A DNA stretch of 64,000 nucleotides, from contig JAFUFS010000059.1 in NCBI GenBank assembly GCA_017469745.1, forward strand, positions 42,529 through 106,528. Reading direction: 5' to 3'. The notes under the pieces were generated by a model that worked only from the letters and a program-made list of their open reading frames with translations, was not told the origin of the DNA and did no database searches. The DNA is from Bacteroidales bacterium (GTDB lineage: Bacteria > Bacteroidota > Bacteroidia > Bacteroidales > UBA932). The position numbers and the translations under genes are program-made. Below, piece after piece: positions 1-9,619 of this stretch. Every line of letters begins with the position of its first letter. Position 1 is the first letter of the stretch.

Positions 1-1
1 C

Positions 2-1714
2 GCGGAAGATTTCTACGCCGACACTACCAATCTTTCCATCAAGAGGGGAGACTATCTCTCAGAGGCAGACCTTGAACTCGAGACGGAGCGTTCCGCAGAG
101 TGGATGAGAAGGAACGGCTGGTTCGGCTTCACCAAGAACTACTACACCTTCGAGGCAGACACCCTGGAGCGCCGCGACACTGCCGACCTTCAGATGATTA
201 TCAGGGAATATACCAGGAACCAGTCGCCGGACAATGCGCGCCCGTTCAGGAAGTACACCTTCGGCAATGTAGGAATATCCTGGGACAAGGATCTGGTCTT
301 CAACCGCAGGGTACTGCGTAACATGAACACGATTGTCCCCGGGAACCTGTACGATGAGAAGGAAGTCAACACGACCTATTCAAGGCTCTCTGCCCTGAAG
401 CTTTTCAGCGGGGTGAGCATTGCAATGAATCCCAGGGACTCCTCTGATGTAGTGGACTGCGACATCACCTTGACGCGTTCAAGGGTGCAGGGATTCAAAG
501 TCAACCTTGAAGGCTCTACCAATTCCAACGGCCTGGTAGGTGTCTCTCCTCAGCTCAGCTATTTCCACAAGAACATATTCCATGGTGGGCAGTGGCTGAA
601 CCTCAGTTTCCTGGGAAATTTCCAGTTCAAGTCGAGCGACCGGAACGTCCGTTCAGACGAGACCGGTGTTTCCGGAAGCATCAGCTTCCCTAAGTTCCTT
701 GGACTACCGAACACGCTGTTCACCGGCCCAAACATCCCGCGTACCGAGATCAACGCATCCTACACCTACCAGAACCGCCCGGAGTACACGAGGAACATGA
801 TTTCGACCTCGTTCGGTTATTCAGGATCACTCTCACGGGGGCGTTTCTACTACCAGTTCTATCCTGTCCAGGCCAAGATCGTGCGTCTGGACCATCTGGA
901 TCCGGGTTTCTTCAACACCCTTTCCGGCAATCCCTTCATGAGGGATGCTTATCAGAACCACTTTGACCTGGGATCCAGTGTCATGGCATACTACACGACC
1001 TGTGCAGACCTCAATCCCAAGGTGTCCTACCAATACGTCCGTTTCCAGCTCGATGCTTCCGGCAATATAGTCAGCTTGTTCAACAGGTACATGCAATCAG
1101 ACAAGTACGGTTCCAGGCTGATCTGGGGGACTCCATATTCGCAGTACCTGCGTACAGAGGTTTCCTATGGCAAGACAGTGGTTTTTGGCAAGAGCGGTAA
1201 CAGAGCCCTGGCCCTGAGGGTCCTTGCTGGCGTCGGACATGCTTACGGCAATTCGGTCACCATGCCGTTTGAAAAGCAGTTCTACAGCGGAGGAGCGAAC
1301 AGCATGCGAGGATGGCAGGCACGCACCCTCGGTCCCGGACGTGCTGCTGCCGACACGTCTTTCGTGATTCCCAGCCAGACCGGTGACCTCAAGATGGAGG
1401 TCAATCTGGAGTATCGTTTCCCTTTGTTCTGGAAACTGTATGGTGCCTTGTTCCTGGATATGGGAAATGTCTGGAACATAAAGACTTCTGAAGAAGATGA
1501 GGCCGGACGCTTCAATTTCACCGACTTCCGGGACACTATGGCATCCAACACCGGATTTGGATTGAGGATGGATCTCAACTTCTTGATACTGAGACTTGAC
1601 GTGGGACTGAAGACCTATGATCCATCAAAGGGAGAGGACGGATACTACGGTTTCGCAGACTGGACCAAGCGGGACGCCTATGCTATCCACTTCGGAGTCG
1701 GTTATCCTTTCTGA
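2..1714 (+). CDS. Omp85-family outer membrane protein, TamL/BamA-like (5' end missing)
   Basis: The reading frame is open from base 2, so the gene starts before the window; 570 residues are visible. The first part reads like the last POTRA region and the rest is a run of amphipathic beta strands. The segment GGANSMRGWQARTLGPG matches the conserved (V/I)RG(F/Y) barrel motif of Omp85 proteins, and the chain ends in an aromatic residue (GVGYPF), as outer membrane barrels do. In Bacteroidota such proteins usually act as TamL in outer membrane assembly; BamA itself is the main alternative, and the missing N-terminus (lipobox or five POTRAs) would decide. It converges on the next gene with one base between stop codons. 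Confidence 0.85.
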   Translation, partial: AEDFYADTTNLSIKRGDYLSEADLELETERSAEWMRRNGWFGFTKNYYTFEADTLERRDTADLQMIIREYTRNQSPDNARPFRKYTFGNVGISWDKDLVFNRRVLRNMNTIVPGNLYDEKEVNTTYSRLSALKLFSGVSIAMNPRDSSDVVDCDITLTRSRVQGFKVNLEGSTNSNGLVGVSPQLSYFHKNIFHGGQWLNLSFLGNFQFKSSDRNVRSDETGVSGSISFPKFLGLPNTLFTGPNIPRTEINASYTYQNRPEYTRNMISTSFGYSGSLSRGRFYYQFYPVQAKIVRLDHLDPGFFNTLSGNPFMRDAYQNHFDLGSSVMAYYTTCADLNPKVSYQYVRFQLDASGNIVSLFNRYMQSDKYGSRLIWGTPYSQYLRTEVSYGKTVVFGKSGNRALALRVLAGVGHAYGNSVTMPFEKQFYSGGANSMRGWQARTLGPGRAAADTSFVIPSQTGDLKMEVNLEYRFPLFWKLYGALFLDMGNVWNIKTSEEDEAGRFNFTDFRDTMASNTGFGLRMDLNFLILRLDVGLKTYDPSKGEDGYYGFADWTKRDAYAIHFGVGYPF

Positions 1715-1715
1715 T

Positions 1716-2435
1716 CTATTTAATCTTGATTTTCAGCACGATAGGGTAGTGGTCGCTGATCTTTGCGACACCGTAACCATCAGTTATCATCCTGTAGGAA
1801 AGGGGAGTGAGACCGTTGACGAAGAAGTGGTCTATTGCTCCGTGGCTCTCCGGCTTCGTGAAATTGGCGAAAGTGTCCTCTTCTTCTATTCCAAGAATGC
1901 TTCTGGCAGATTCCATTTTCAAGCCGGCCCCAGTGAGGTTTTTCAAGAAAGTGTTCCAGTCTCCGCAGGCTACATCTTTTCCCGTCAGTTGGGCGTTGAC
2001 TTGTTCAACTGTCCTGGCAACTATCTTGGCCTCCCATCTGGAATGGACGTTGATGATCCTTATTCCCGAGACTGTACAGGCTTCCCAGAAGATTGAGAAC
2101 CTGTGCCCGGATGATTTCAAAGACTTACGGATGTAGATCGGGTGGCTGACAGAGAGCCCCGAACTCTTGTAGCCTTCAGGGACATAGCGTCCGACGGGAG
2201 GGAGTACTTCCTGAAGGCAGATAATGTCCGGATCAACGTCCCGTATCATCCTTTCCATAGCCTCCATACGCCTTTTCCAGTAAGTATCCTGACGGCTTTC
2301 GTCGGTATCCCTGGTCCATTCGCGGACATTGAATGACAGAATCGTCAGTGAATCTGCTGTTTGCGCAGAAGCTGAAACGGAATGGAAGGGGAGTGTGGCC
2401 ATTGCCAGGAGAAGGAACTGCCGGATCCGTCGCAT
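1716..2435 (-). CDS. Secreted endonuclease/exonuclease/phosphatase family protein
   Basis: 239 residues with an N-terminal signal peptide (cleavage probably after SASA). The EEP-fold motifs are in order: LSFNVR near residue 33, CLQEV with the metal-binding Glu, GDWNTF (the D-x-N motif) and SDHYPI with the catalytic Asp-His near the C-terminus. The family hydrolyses phosphodiester or phosphomonoester bonds in nucleic acids, inositol phosphates or lipids; the substrate cannot be read from sequence. The signal peptide places it in the periplasm or outside. It could be cotranscribed downstream of rlmD, about 14 bases away. Confidence 0.8.
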   Translation of the reverse strand: MRRIRQFLLLAMATLPFHSVSASAQTADSLTILSFNVREWTRDTDESRQDTYWKRRMEAMERMIRDVDPDIICLQEVLPPVGRYVPEGYKSSGLSVSHPIYIRKSLKSSGHRFSIFWEACTVSGIRIINVHSRWEAKIVARTVEQVNAQLTGKDVACGDWNTFLKNLTGAGLKMESARSILGIEEEDTFANFTKPESHGAIDHFFVNGLTPLSYRMITDGYGVAKISDHYPIVLKIKIK

Positions 2436-2449
2436 GCCTCTTGGAGTGA

Positions 2450-3856
2450 TTATTTGAGGACCAAGGCGCAGACGTTCTCCACGTGCTGAGTGTGAGGAAA
2501 CATGTCGACCGGCTGCACGGCGGTTATCACGTACTTTTCGCAGAGGATAGCCAGGTCCCTGGCCTGGGACGCGGGATTGCAGCTGACATAGACGATCTTC
2601 TCCGGGGATGCGGCAAGGATCACCTTGGCAACATCGGGATGGATTCCTGCCCTTGGCGGGTCGAGGATGATTACGTCCGGGCGGCCATGCTCTGCAATGA
2701 AATCCTCACTGAGGACATCTTTCATGTCTCCTGCGAAGAATTCACAGTTTGTGATTCCGTTTGCAGCGGCGTTCGCCTTGGCATCCTCGATGGCCTCAGG
2801 AACATATTCGATTCCGATGACTTTCGCTGCCATCCTGGACACGAACTGGGCGATTGTTCCGGTGCCGGTGTAAAGGTCGTAGACGATTTCTTTTCCGGTC
2901 AGTCCGGCAAAGTCACGGGCGACTGAATAGAGCTTGAACGCCTGGCCGGAATTGGTCTGGTAGAAGGACTTAGCACCGATCCTGAAGGTAAGCCCTTCCA
3001 TGGTTTCACGGATCACAGGTTCGCCCTTGTAAAGGATGCATTCCTGATCTCCGATTGAATCATTTAACTTACTGTTAATTACGTAGTAAAGTGAGGTTAT
3101 CTGGGGGAATGCTTCCGCAAGGGCATCGAGCATTGCCTCCCTGGTTTCGCGCTGTTCATAGAAGAAGCACAGGATCACCATCAGGTCGCCCGTCTCGGTT
3201 GTCCTGATGAACATGTTGCGGATGAATCCGACATTGTTCCTGATGTCGAAAAAGTCGAGTCCGTGCTTGATCGCATATTCCTTGCAGAAGAGCCTGATGT
3301 CGTTGGAAGGGTCTTTCTGGAGGTAGCAATGCTTGATGTCAAGTACCTTGTCGAAGAACTTCCCGACATGGAATCCAAGTCCAAGCCGCTCCTCGGGAGG
3401 AAAATCCTCCGGATTCTCGCCCCATTTGAACCATTTCTTGCATGAATATGTGAATTCCAGCTTGTTACGGTAATATATCGTCTTGTCAGAAGGAATTGTA
3501 GGCCTGATCTCCGGCACAGTGAGGTGGCCGAGCCTTACAAGCTGATCTTCAACCTGTTTGCGCTTAGCTTCAAGCTGCATGGAATAGGGAAGTGGCTGCC
3601 ATTTGCAGCCTCCGCAAGTACCGAAATGCTCGCAGAACGGCTCTACACGGTCCTTTGACGGCTTTATGATTCGAGAAATGAAGCCTTCGTAGTAGTTGTG
3701 GTATTTCCTTGTGATTTTGATGTCAACCACGTCGCCGGGCACAGCGAAAGGTACGAAAACAACGGCACCATCCCAATGTGTAAGTGCCTTTCCTTCAGCT
3801 GCACATGCTTCGATGGTCATGTTTTCAAGCAGCAGATCAACTTTTTTTCTGGACAT
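2450..3856 (-). CDS. rlmD: 23S rRNA (uracil-5-)-methyltransferase, RlmD/RumA type
   Basis: About 468 residues. An N-terminal TRAM-like domain is followed by the cysteine cluster CEHFGTCGGCKW, which binds a 4Fe-4S cluster in the RumA family. The SAM site DLYTGTGTIA, then DPPRAG and the catalytic-cysteine region YVSCNPASQARDL come in the usual order. It methylates a uracil at C5 in 23S rRNA. An ATG eleven codons upstream (3889) is open in frame, but MSRKKVDLLLENM is the natural start for the family, so 3856 is chosen. RlmC-type specificity cannot be excluded. Confidence 0.9.
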   Translation of the reverse strand: MSRKKVDLLLENMTIEACAAEGKALTHWDGAVVFVPFAVPGDVVDIKITRKYHNYYEGFISRIIKPSKDRVEPFCEHFGTCGGCKWQPLPYSMQLEAKRKQVEDQLVRLGHLTVPEIRPTIPSDKTIYYRNKLEFTYSCKKWFKWGENPEDFPPEERLGLGFHVGKFFDKVLDIKHCYLQKDPSNDIRLFCKEYAIKHGLDFFDIRNNVGFIRNMFIRTTETGDLMVILCFFYEQRETREAMLDALAEAFPQITSLYYVINSKLNDSIGDQECILYKGEPVIRETMEGLTFRIGAKSFYQTNSGQAFKLYSVARDFAGLTGKEIVYDLYTGTGTIAQFVSRMAAKVIGIEYVPEAIEDAKANAAANGITNCEFFAGDMKDVLSEDFIAEHGRPDVIILDPPRAGIHPDVAKVILAASPEKIVYVSCNPASQARDLAILCEKYVITAVQPVDMFPHTQHVENVCALVLK

Positions 3857-3978
3857 TTTGATTATTAAGTTTCGTCCGGTTAGAATCATGTGGATAAAGG
3901 TAGGGCAGTACCTGAATAAGGCCTGCCCTGTCCTTTATACACTTAAGTTAACATAATATAAATTGTGTAACAAAAGGC

Positions 3979-4767
3979 TTAGAGTTTACGGATCCAGATG
4001 TTACGGTAGCTGATGGCCGGGCTGGGATCGCCATGGCTCTGGAGAAGGATCGGGCCGTCTCCGTGCTGTTTGACCTTAGGGAATCCGATGTACTCGGTGG
4101 TACCGATAATCTCAGTGTTGGTCTGGACGACAACTCCGTTGTGGATAACAGTCACCCTGGGCTTGTAGAGATACTGTCCGTCCTCGGTGAAAACAGGAGC
4201 CGTGTAGATGATGTCGTAGACGTTCCACTCACCGGGAGCACGCATTGAGTTCACGAGCGGCGGCGTCTGCTTGTAGATCGAACCTGCCTGGCCGTTGACG
4301 TAAGTCTCGTTGTTGTAGCTGTCGAGAACCTGGACCTCGTACATGTTCTGGAGATAGACGCCGCTGTTACCACGGCTCTGGCTCTTGAACTGATCGTCCA
4401 TCTGAGGGATGCACCATTCGATGTGGAGCTGGAAATTGTGGAAGGATTCCTTTGTCTGGATGTCTCCGGCCTTCTTGTTGACGGTCATGATTCCGTCGTG
4501 GACGGTCCATCCTGCTGCAGAATGATCCTTGGCGCTTTCCCATGCGGAAAGATCCTTACCATCGAATAGGACGATTGCGTCAGAAGGTGCAGAAGCTGTC
4601 GCCTGGTTGCCGGGAGTGACGATCTTAGGCTGAGGAGTCCAGTACTCGGACATGCCGGGGCGCATGCGCTCAGGCTGAGGATACTCCTTGGCCTCCTGGG
4701 CGAAGGACGCTGTAGCCATGGTGGCCAAAAGGGCCATTACAGTGATTTTGGAAATGTTAAGTGTCAT
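3979..4767 (-). CDS. DUF1080 (3-keto-disaccharide hydrolase family) secreted protein
   Basis: 262 residues with a signal peptide (MTLNISKITVMALLATMATA...). The body is one DUF1080 beta-sandwich (concanavalin-like), recognised from IVLFDGKDLSAWESA near the start and the GNSGVYLQNMYEVQVLDSYN block in the middle. The family includes periplasmic enzymes that cleave 3-keto-glycosides. It lies 12 bases downstream of the flavodiiron gene on the same strand and may share its transcript, although no functional link is obvious. A second DUF1080 gene sits in the operon at 42947. Confidence 0.85.
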   Translation of the reverse strand: MTLNISKITVMALLATMATASFAQEAKEYPQPERMRPGMSEYWTPQPKIVTPGNQATASAPSDAIVLFDGKDLSAWESAKDHSAAGWTVHDGIMTVNKKAGDIQTKESFHNFQLHIEWCIPQMDDQFKSQSRGNSGVYLQNMYEVQVLDSYNNETYVNGQAGSIYKQTPPLVNSMRAPGEWNVYDIIYTAPVFTEDGQYLYKPRVTVIHNGVVVQTNTEIIGTTEYIGFPKVKQHGDGPILLQSHGDPSPAISYRNIWIRKL

Positions 4768-4779
4768 AATATTAGGGAT

Positions 4780-5931
4780 TTAGATGAATAAAACTGCTAT
4801 TTCAGATGCCCTGAACTTCTCCGGGCAGTAACCCTGGGCGAATGAGAGCCCGTCATGCAGGATTTCGAACTGCATTTCGCCTGCCATTGCATTAAGCAGC
4901 TTGACGCTCATGCCTGCCCATGTGAATGAGCCGAAGGCTGCGAACCTGCGGTTCTTGACTCCCCTTGCCTTCAGGGCCTCCATGAAGGACTGCACTGGAG
5001 GGAAAATGCCAGCATTGTAGGTCGGCGAACCTACTATGAGCGAATCATAGAGGAACACATCTGCCAGGGCATAGGAATAATTCTCCTCGCACAGATCGTG
5101 AAGTTTAAGCGTAATGCCTTTATTATTAAGCTCTTGCGCAATGGCTTCGGCGGCCTTTGCAGTGTTTCCGTACATCGAGCCATAGGCGATGCAGACTCCC
5201 CTTTCAAGCTTTGAAGCCGAAAGACGGTCGTACCAACCTACGACTTTTGCAATGTCGTTTTCCCAGACCGGACCGTGTGTCGGGCAGATACGTTCTATTC
5301 CGAGCGGAGAAACCTTTCTCAATGCAGCCTGCACAGTCTGGCCATACTTCCCCACTATCGATGCGTAGTAACGGGTCATTTCATCCTTGAAATCTTCGAA
5401 TCCATCGATGAGCCGACCATCGGGAACTGCCTTGAAACAACCGAAGGCATCGCCGCTGAATGCGGTTTTCTCCTCTGGGCACCAGGTGACCATGGTCTCA
5501 GGCCAATGGACCATGGGAATCATGTAGAACTGGAGGGTTGTGCTTCCAAGTGAGAGGCACTCCCCTTCCTTTATTACCTTTATGTTTTCGGTGAGTCCCT
5601 GATAGCCTTCAATCATCGGGACGGCCTTGGCGTTTGTGACAATCGTACAGTCGGGATATTCATTCCTGATGACGGACTGGAGCGCACTGTGATCGGGCTC
5701 CATGTGGTTCACGACGAGGTAATCTATTTTTCTGTCGCCTATTTCAGCCTTGATGTTGGACAGGAATTCATCCTTGAAAGCGGCGGCTGCAGTGTCTATC
5801 AGAGCGATCTTTTCATCGACTACCAGATAAGAATTGTAGCTTACACCCTCCGGAACAGGCCACTGGTGCTCGAACAGCACGGTCTGAAAGTCATTGATCC
5901 CTACATAGCGGATTCTTTCGGAAATTTTCAT
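4780..5931 (-). CDS. Flavodiiron protein (FprA-type A flavoprotein)
   Basis: 383 residues. The N-terminal metallo-beta-lactamase-like domain carries the diiron ligand motif NHMEPDHS near residue 80; the C-terminal flavodoxin domain begins at about GVCIAYGSMYGNTAKAAEAIA near residue 245. Proteins of this build reduce O2 to water or NO to N2O with electrons from rubredoxin or a flavoprotein partner, in the cytoplasm of anaerobes. No rubredoxin domain or gene is seen nearby, so the electron donor is unknown. A TAAATTTG promoter box lies about 40 bases upstream. Confidence 0.9.
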   Translation of the reverse strand: MKISERIRYVGINDFQTVLFEHQWPVPEGVSYNSYLVVDEKIALIDTAAAAFKDEFLSNIKAEIGDRKIDYLVVNHMEPDHSALQSVIRNEYPDCTIVTNAKAVPMIEGYQGLTENIKVIKEGECLSLGSTTLQFYMIPMVHWPETMVTWCPEEKTAFSGDAFGCFKAVPDGRLIDGFEDFKDEMTRYYASIVGKYGQTVQAALRKVSPLGIERICPTHGPVWENDIAKVVGWYDRLSASKLERGVCIAYGSMYGNTAKAAEAIAQELNNKGITLKLHDLCEENYSYALADVFLYDSLIVGSPTYNAGIFPPVQSFMEALKARGVKNRRFAAFGSFTWAGMSVKLLNAMAGEMQFEILHDGLSFAQGYCPEKFRASEIAVLFI

Positions 5932-5970
5932 CAGTCGATATTATTGTTAGTGTCGGATTCTATTGATTAG

Positions 5971-5978
5971 CAAATTTA
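5971..5978 (-). promoter_or_regulatory. Candidate -7 box (TAAATTTG) for the flavodiiron gene
   Basis: An exact match to the Bacteroidota TAnnTTTG -7 element, read on the minus strand 39 bases before the flavodiiron start codon. No clear TTG -33 element is at the usual distance. It lies back to back with a similar box facing rarA. Confidence 0.5.
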
Positions 5979-6000
5979 AGAAACTTATTCCGCTTTTTGC

Positions 6001-6008
6001 TAAATTTG
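6001..6008 (+). promoter_or_regulatory. Candidate -7 box (TAAATTTG) for rarA
   Basis: TAnnTTTG match 29 bases upstream of the rarA ATG in the divergent intergenic region. No good -33 TTG is seen. AT-rich spacers can give this motif by chance. Confidence 0.5.
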
Positions 6009-6037
6009 TAATCCAAGCTTAGAAAAATACACTTATC

Positions 6038-7354
6038 ATGCCATCAAATGAACAGTTTACTGCGCAAAGCACGGTTCTTCCCCCACTCCCTGAAAGGATG
6101 AGGCCGAGGAGTCTTGCAGATTACGTGGGTCAGAAACATCTTGTCGGCGAAGGATGCATCCTCCGCAACATGATTTCAAGTGGCAATCTGAGCTCATTCA
6201 TTCTCTGGGGGCCTCCAGGTGTCGGAAAGACTACCCTTGCAGGCATAATCGCTTCCACCTTGAACAGGGATTTCTACACCTTGTCCGCAGTAAGCGCAGG
6301 TGTGAAGGATGTCCGTGACGTGATCGAAAGGGCGAAGGGGCGCTCGGTCTTCTCCCAAGGAGCCTCCCCCATCCTGTTCATCGATGAGATACACAGGTTC
6401 AACAAATCCCAGCAGGATGCCCTCCTGGGGGCGGTTGAGAACGGAACGATCGTCCTGATCGGCGCCACGACCGAGAATCCTTCCTTCGAGGTCATCACCC
6501 CCCTTCTGTCGCGGTGCCAGGTCTTTGTCTTGAAGTCACTGGAAGCCGATGACCTTCAGACCCTTCTGGACCGTGCTCTGAAGAACGATGCCCTGCTAAA
6601 AGAAAAAGACATCCGGATCATTGAAAACGAAGCCTTGCTCCGCTACAGCGGTGGTGATGCCAGGAAGCTTCTGAATATTCTTGAGATAGTGGTCGATTCC
6701 TTTGCCGGCAGGCCCGGTCCGATCGAGATCGACAACTCCGTCGTCACATCGTGCATCCAGGAGAACCTGGCGATCTACGACAAGGACGGGGAGATGCACT
6801 ACGACATCATTTCAGCCTTCATCAAGTCCATCAGGGGTTCAGACCCCAACGCGGCAGTATACTATCTGGGCAGGATGCTGGACGGAGGAGAGGATCCTCT
6901 GTTCATCGCACGTAGGCTCTGCCTGTCTGCTTCAGAGGATGTGGGACTTGCCAATCCCAATGCCTTGCTTCTGGCGAACGCCTGCTTCCAGGTTGTGCAT
7001 CAGATAGGCATGCCGGAGGCCAGGATTCCACTGGCTGAAGTCACCGTCTACCTTGCAAGCTCTCCTAAAAGTAACGCTTCGTACTTGGCTGTAGAAAAGG
7101 CACTTGCCGCAGTCAAAGAAGACCGTACTAAAGCTGTTCCGCTTTATCTGCGGAATGCCCCTACCAAGCTGATGGAAGACCTTGGCTACGCCGACGGTTA
7201 CAGATATGCCCATGATTATCCCGGACACTTCGTGGACCTGGAATTCATGCCGAAGGGGCTCGAAGGCACTGTCTTTTACGAACCGGCTCCGAACCCCCAT
7301 GAGGATCGCCTGAAAGCTTATCTGAAAGCTTGCTGGCCTAAGTATTATGTCTAG
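6038..7354 (+). CDS. rarA: Replication-associated recombination protein A (RarA/MgsA AAA+ ATPase)
   Basis: 438 residues, the usual length. Walker A is GPPGVGKTT near residue 58 and Walker B is LFIDEIHRF near residue 112, followed by sensor 1 in GATTENPSFE and the MgsA C-terminal region (VYYLGRMLDGGEDPLFIARRL). RarA is a tetrameric ATPase acting at stalled replication forks and single-strand gaps. It is divergent from the flavodiiron gene and converges on the cysteate-synthase-like gene with no bases between the stop codons. Confidence 0.95.
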   Translation: MPSNEQFTAQSTVLPPLPERMRPRSLADYVGQKHLVGEGCILRNMISSGNLSSFILWGPPGVGKTTLAGIIASTLNRDFYTLSAVSAGVKDVRDVIERAKGRSVFSQGASPILFIDEIHRFNKSQQDALLGAVENGTIVLIGATTENPSFEVITPLLSRCQVFVLKSLEADDLQTLLDRALKNDALLKEKDIRIIENEALLRYSGGDARKLLNILEIVVDSFAGRPGPIEIDNSVVTSCIQENLAIYDKDGEMHYDIISAFIKSIRGSDPNAAVYYLGRMLDGGEDPLFIARRLCLSASEDVGLANPNALLLANACFQVVHQIGMPEARIPLAEVTVYLASSPKSNASYLAVEKALAAVKEDRTKAVPLYLRNAPTKLMEDLGYADGYRYAHDYPGHFVDLEFMPKGLEGTVFYEPAPNPHEDRLKAYLKACWPKYYV

Positions 7355-8638
7355 CTAGAAAAGCTTGTCCACAGAAGAGATGACCTCCTCGGCTGAAAGC
7401 TCTGTGCTCAGCACGAGGTCAGGCTTCTTGAGCTCGAAGCCTTTGCTGGTTGCATTCAGCATTCCAGCTCCGGTGATGTTCAGCATCACAGTCTCGTTAT
7501 TCTTGACCGTCCCTTCATCCAGCGCCTTCTTAAGGGCTGCAACTGCTGAAGCCGCTGCAGGGAAGATGTCATAGCCTTCCTTATTGTAGAACTGGAGCAT
7601 CCAGTAGACAATCTCGTCGTTGGTGACCTTGTAGAAGTCACCTCCGGATGCTGTGAGTACATCGAAGAGGCCTCCGGCGAGGCTGTACGGCGGTTTCCTG
7701 TTGGAAAGCACCTTCGCAAGGATGATCTCGGCATTCCTCCTGGACTCTTCCGGAGCGATCGGCACGAGATCCCCCGAACCGTTCTTCCATGAATCATACA
7801 TAAGGGTGTAAGGGGCATTCTGCACGCAGTAGACCCTCATCTCGTTCCTTCCGAAACGTCCGTCCTTCTCGAGCCTGCAGGCGTTCTCCCATGCAGCTAT
7901 TGCACCGGTGCCGCTTCCGACAGCCTGGAAATAAGCGTCGGGAATCCTTCCGATAGCTTCCACGGCACTAAGGATCGTGGTACCCATTCCGTCGCGGCGA
8001 GCCACGTTCTTGGCCCCGCCTTCGGCCAGATACCTGGAATCCTTGCAGAGTTTCTCTCCTAGGGATATCGCATCGTAATAATCTGTTCCATGGGGCGTTG
8101 CAATCACCTTTACGCACGGCTTCAGCTTGCTTGTGAACCACAGGTCGGAGACGTTGTCGTTGGGGATGCAGATCACGATGGGAATGTTGTTGTCTGAGCA
8201 GACCCTGGCAAATGCCCTGGCCGTGTTGCCGGCGGACTGGACAACAAGGATGTGCTTGTCATTCTTGGGAAGCCTGGCGCAGACAGAAAAAGCCTCGGTC
8301 TCCTTGAAAGAGCAGGTCTCCATCCTTGCTCCCCTCTTAGGGACATAGCCCGAGAGGGTGATGAAGAGATTGTCCATCCCGAGCAGGTCAGCGAGGCCCT
8401 TGCTCTTATAGGTGACGGGAGCATGGGACCTGCGAAGCGTCCTCTTGATAGGGAGCCATTCTGCGTACCTGTAGAGGCCGTTGAGATCCTTCCTGGGGGA
8501 GAACTTTTCATTGGCATAGACTGCCCTGACAAGGGACGGAGCCGGAGCCTGGGGATCGGCGAGGGTCCAACCTGCATCCTCGAAGATGCGGCCGGTGCCC
8601 ACGTCCATAAGCTTGTAATCTGTAGGTTGGAATTTCAT
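7355..8638 (-). CDS. Cysteate-synthase-like PLP enzyme (threonine synthase fold)
   Basis: 427 residues of a fold-type II PLP enzyme. Lys112 in the motif CSFKETEA is the likely Schiff-base lysine (compare SFKD in threonine synthases). The AGNTARAFARV block follows and GSGTGAIAAWE resembles the phosphate-binding loop. The overall layout resembles cysteate synthase, which makes L-cysteate from O-phosphoserine and sulfite, better than ordinary threonine synthase; this assignment rests on recalled family resemblance. In sulfonolipid-making Bacteroidota, cysteate is the head-group precursor of capnine-type lipids. An acyltransferase gene lies two genes upstream on the same strand. Threonine synthase remains the alternative. 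Confidence 0.65.
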   Translation of the reverse strand: MKFQPTDYKLMDVGTGRIFEDAGWTLADPQAPAPSLVRAVYANEKFSPRKDLNGLYRYAEWLPIKRTLRRSHAPVTYKSKGLADLLGMDNLFITLSGYVPKRGARMETCSFKETEAFSVCARLPKNDKHILVVQSAGNTARAFARVCSDNNIPIVICIPNDNVSDLWFTSKLKPCVKVIATPHGTDYYDAISLGEKLCKDSRYLAEGGAKNVARRDGMGTTILSAVEAIGRIPDAYFQAVGSGTGAIAAWENACRLEKDGRFGRNEMRVYCVQNAPYTLMYDSWKNGSGDLVPIAPEESRRNAEIILAKVLSNRKPPYSLAGGLFDVLTASGGDFYKVTNDEIVYWMLQFYNKEGYDIFPAAASAVAALKKALDEGTVKNNETVMLNITGAGMLNATSKGFELKKPDLVLSTELSAEEVISSVDKLF

Positions 8639-8650
8639 ATTGCAGATAGA

Positions 8651-9619
8651 TTATATATTCATTATCAGGAAAGCCATGTATGCAATGAAGAGCACCAGGA
8701 AGGCTGATCCGTCTCCCCTGCCGACCTTGTTGTTGCGGCCTGTCCAGGCGCTTGTCAATAGGACGAAAGCACTAAGGAGCAGCATGACGAGGTCGACCGG
8801 ATGGACATTGGCGAATGAGAGAGGGCATGCCAGGGCGGAACATCCGAGGATCAGGAATATGTTGGAGATGTTCGACCCGATGATGTTGCCGAGTGCAAGG
8901 GCTCCCTTTCCTTTCGACGCTGCCACTATGCAGGTGACGAGCTCGGGAAGGGAGGTTCCTGTGGCCAGGATTGTTATGGCTATGAACTTTTCCGAGAGAC
9001 CGGCCTTTTCAGCGATCTTGCAGGCGGAATCGACGAAGAGGTCGCCGCCGAAGATCAGTCCCGCGAGGCCTGCGAGCACCATCAGGACAGCTATCCAGAG
9101 CTTCTTGGAACCTTTGGATTCCTCTTCCCGAGTCTCCTCTTCACCAGCCTTTCCGGACAGGAAGGAGATAATCATGTACACGATGAAGAGAAGCAGAAAT
9201 ATGGCTCCTTCGACAGCACTAATAGTGTCGCTGCTTCCTATGCCGAATAAGCTCTTCTGCATCCCGAAGCAGACAAGCAGCACGGTTGCGATAATGACGA
9301 TCGGAATATCCCTGGATTTGTTTTCCCGGGTGATGGCGACTGGCCTTATCAATGCGGTAAGTCCGAGGATGAGGAATACATTGAATATGTTGGAGCCTAC
9401 TACGTTGCCTATAGCAATGTCTGCACTCCCCCTGAGGGCACCGGTGAGGCTGACAACGAGTTCGGGCATCGAGGTGCCGATGCCGACTATCGTCATTCCG
9501 ATCAGGAATTCACTGAGACCGGCCCGACGCGCAATAGCCGAAGATCCGTCAACCAACCATTCGGCCCCCATTATGACGAGGACAAGTCCGCAGATGAGGA
9601 TGAGAATGTCAGTTATCAT
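8651..9619 (-). CDS. Calcium/sodium antiporter (CaCA family, YrbG-like)
   Basis: 322 residues with about ten membrane segments in two related halves. Each half carries an alpha-repeat: GIGTSMPELVVSLTGALRGSADIAIGNVVGSNIFN near residue 50, and ATGTSLPELVTCIVAA...GNIIGSNISNIF near residue 220. These glutamates and polar residues bind the cations. It exchanges Na+ or H+ for Ca2+ at the inner membrane. Its start overlaps the upstream acyltransferase stop by four bases (ATGA), which implies translational coupling. Confidence 0.92.
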   Translation of the reverse strand: MITDILILICGLVLVIMGAEWLVDGSSAIARRAGLSEFLIGMTIVGIGTSMPELVVSLTGALRGSADIAIGNVVGSNIFNVFLILGLTALIRPVAITRENKSRDIPIVIIATVLLVCFGMQKSLFGIGSSDTISAVEGAIFLLLFIVYMIISFLSGKAGEEETREEESKGSKKLWIAVLMVLAGLAGLIFGGDLFVDSACKIAEKAGLSEKFIAITILATGTSLPELVTCIVAASKGKGALALGNIIGSNISNIFLILGCSALACPLSFANVHPVDLVMLLLSAFVLLTSAWTGRNNKVGRGDGSAFLVLFIAYMAFLIMNI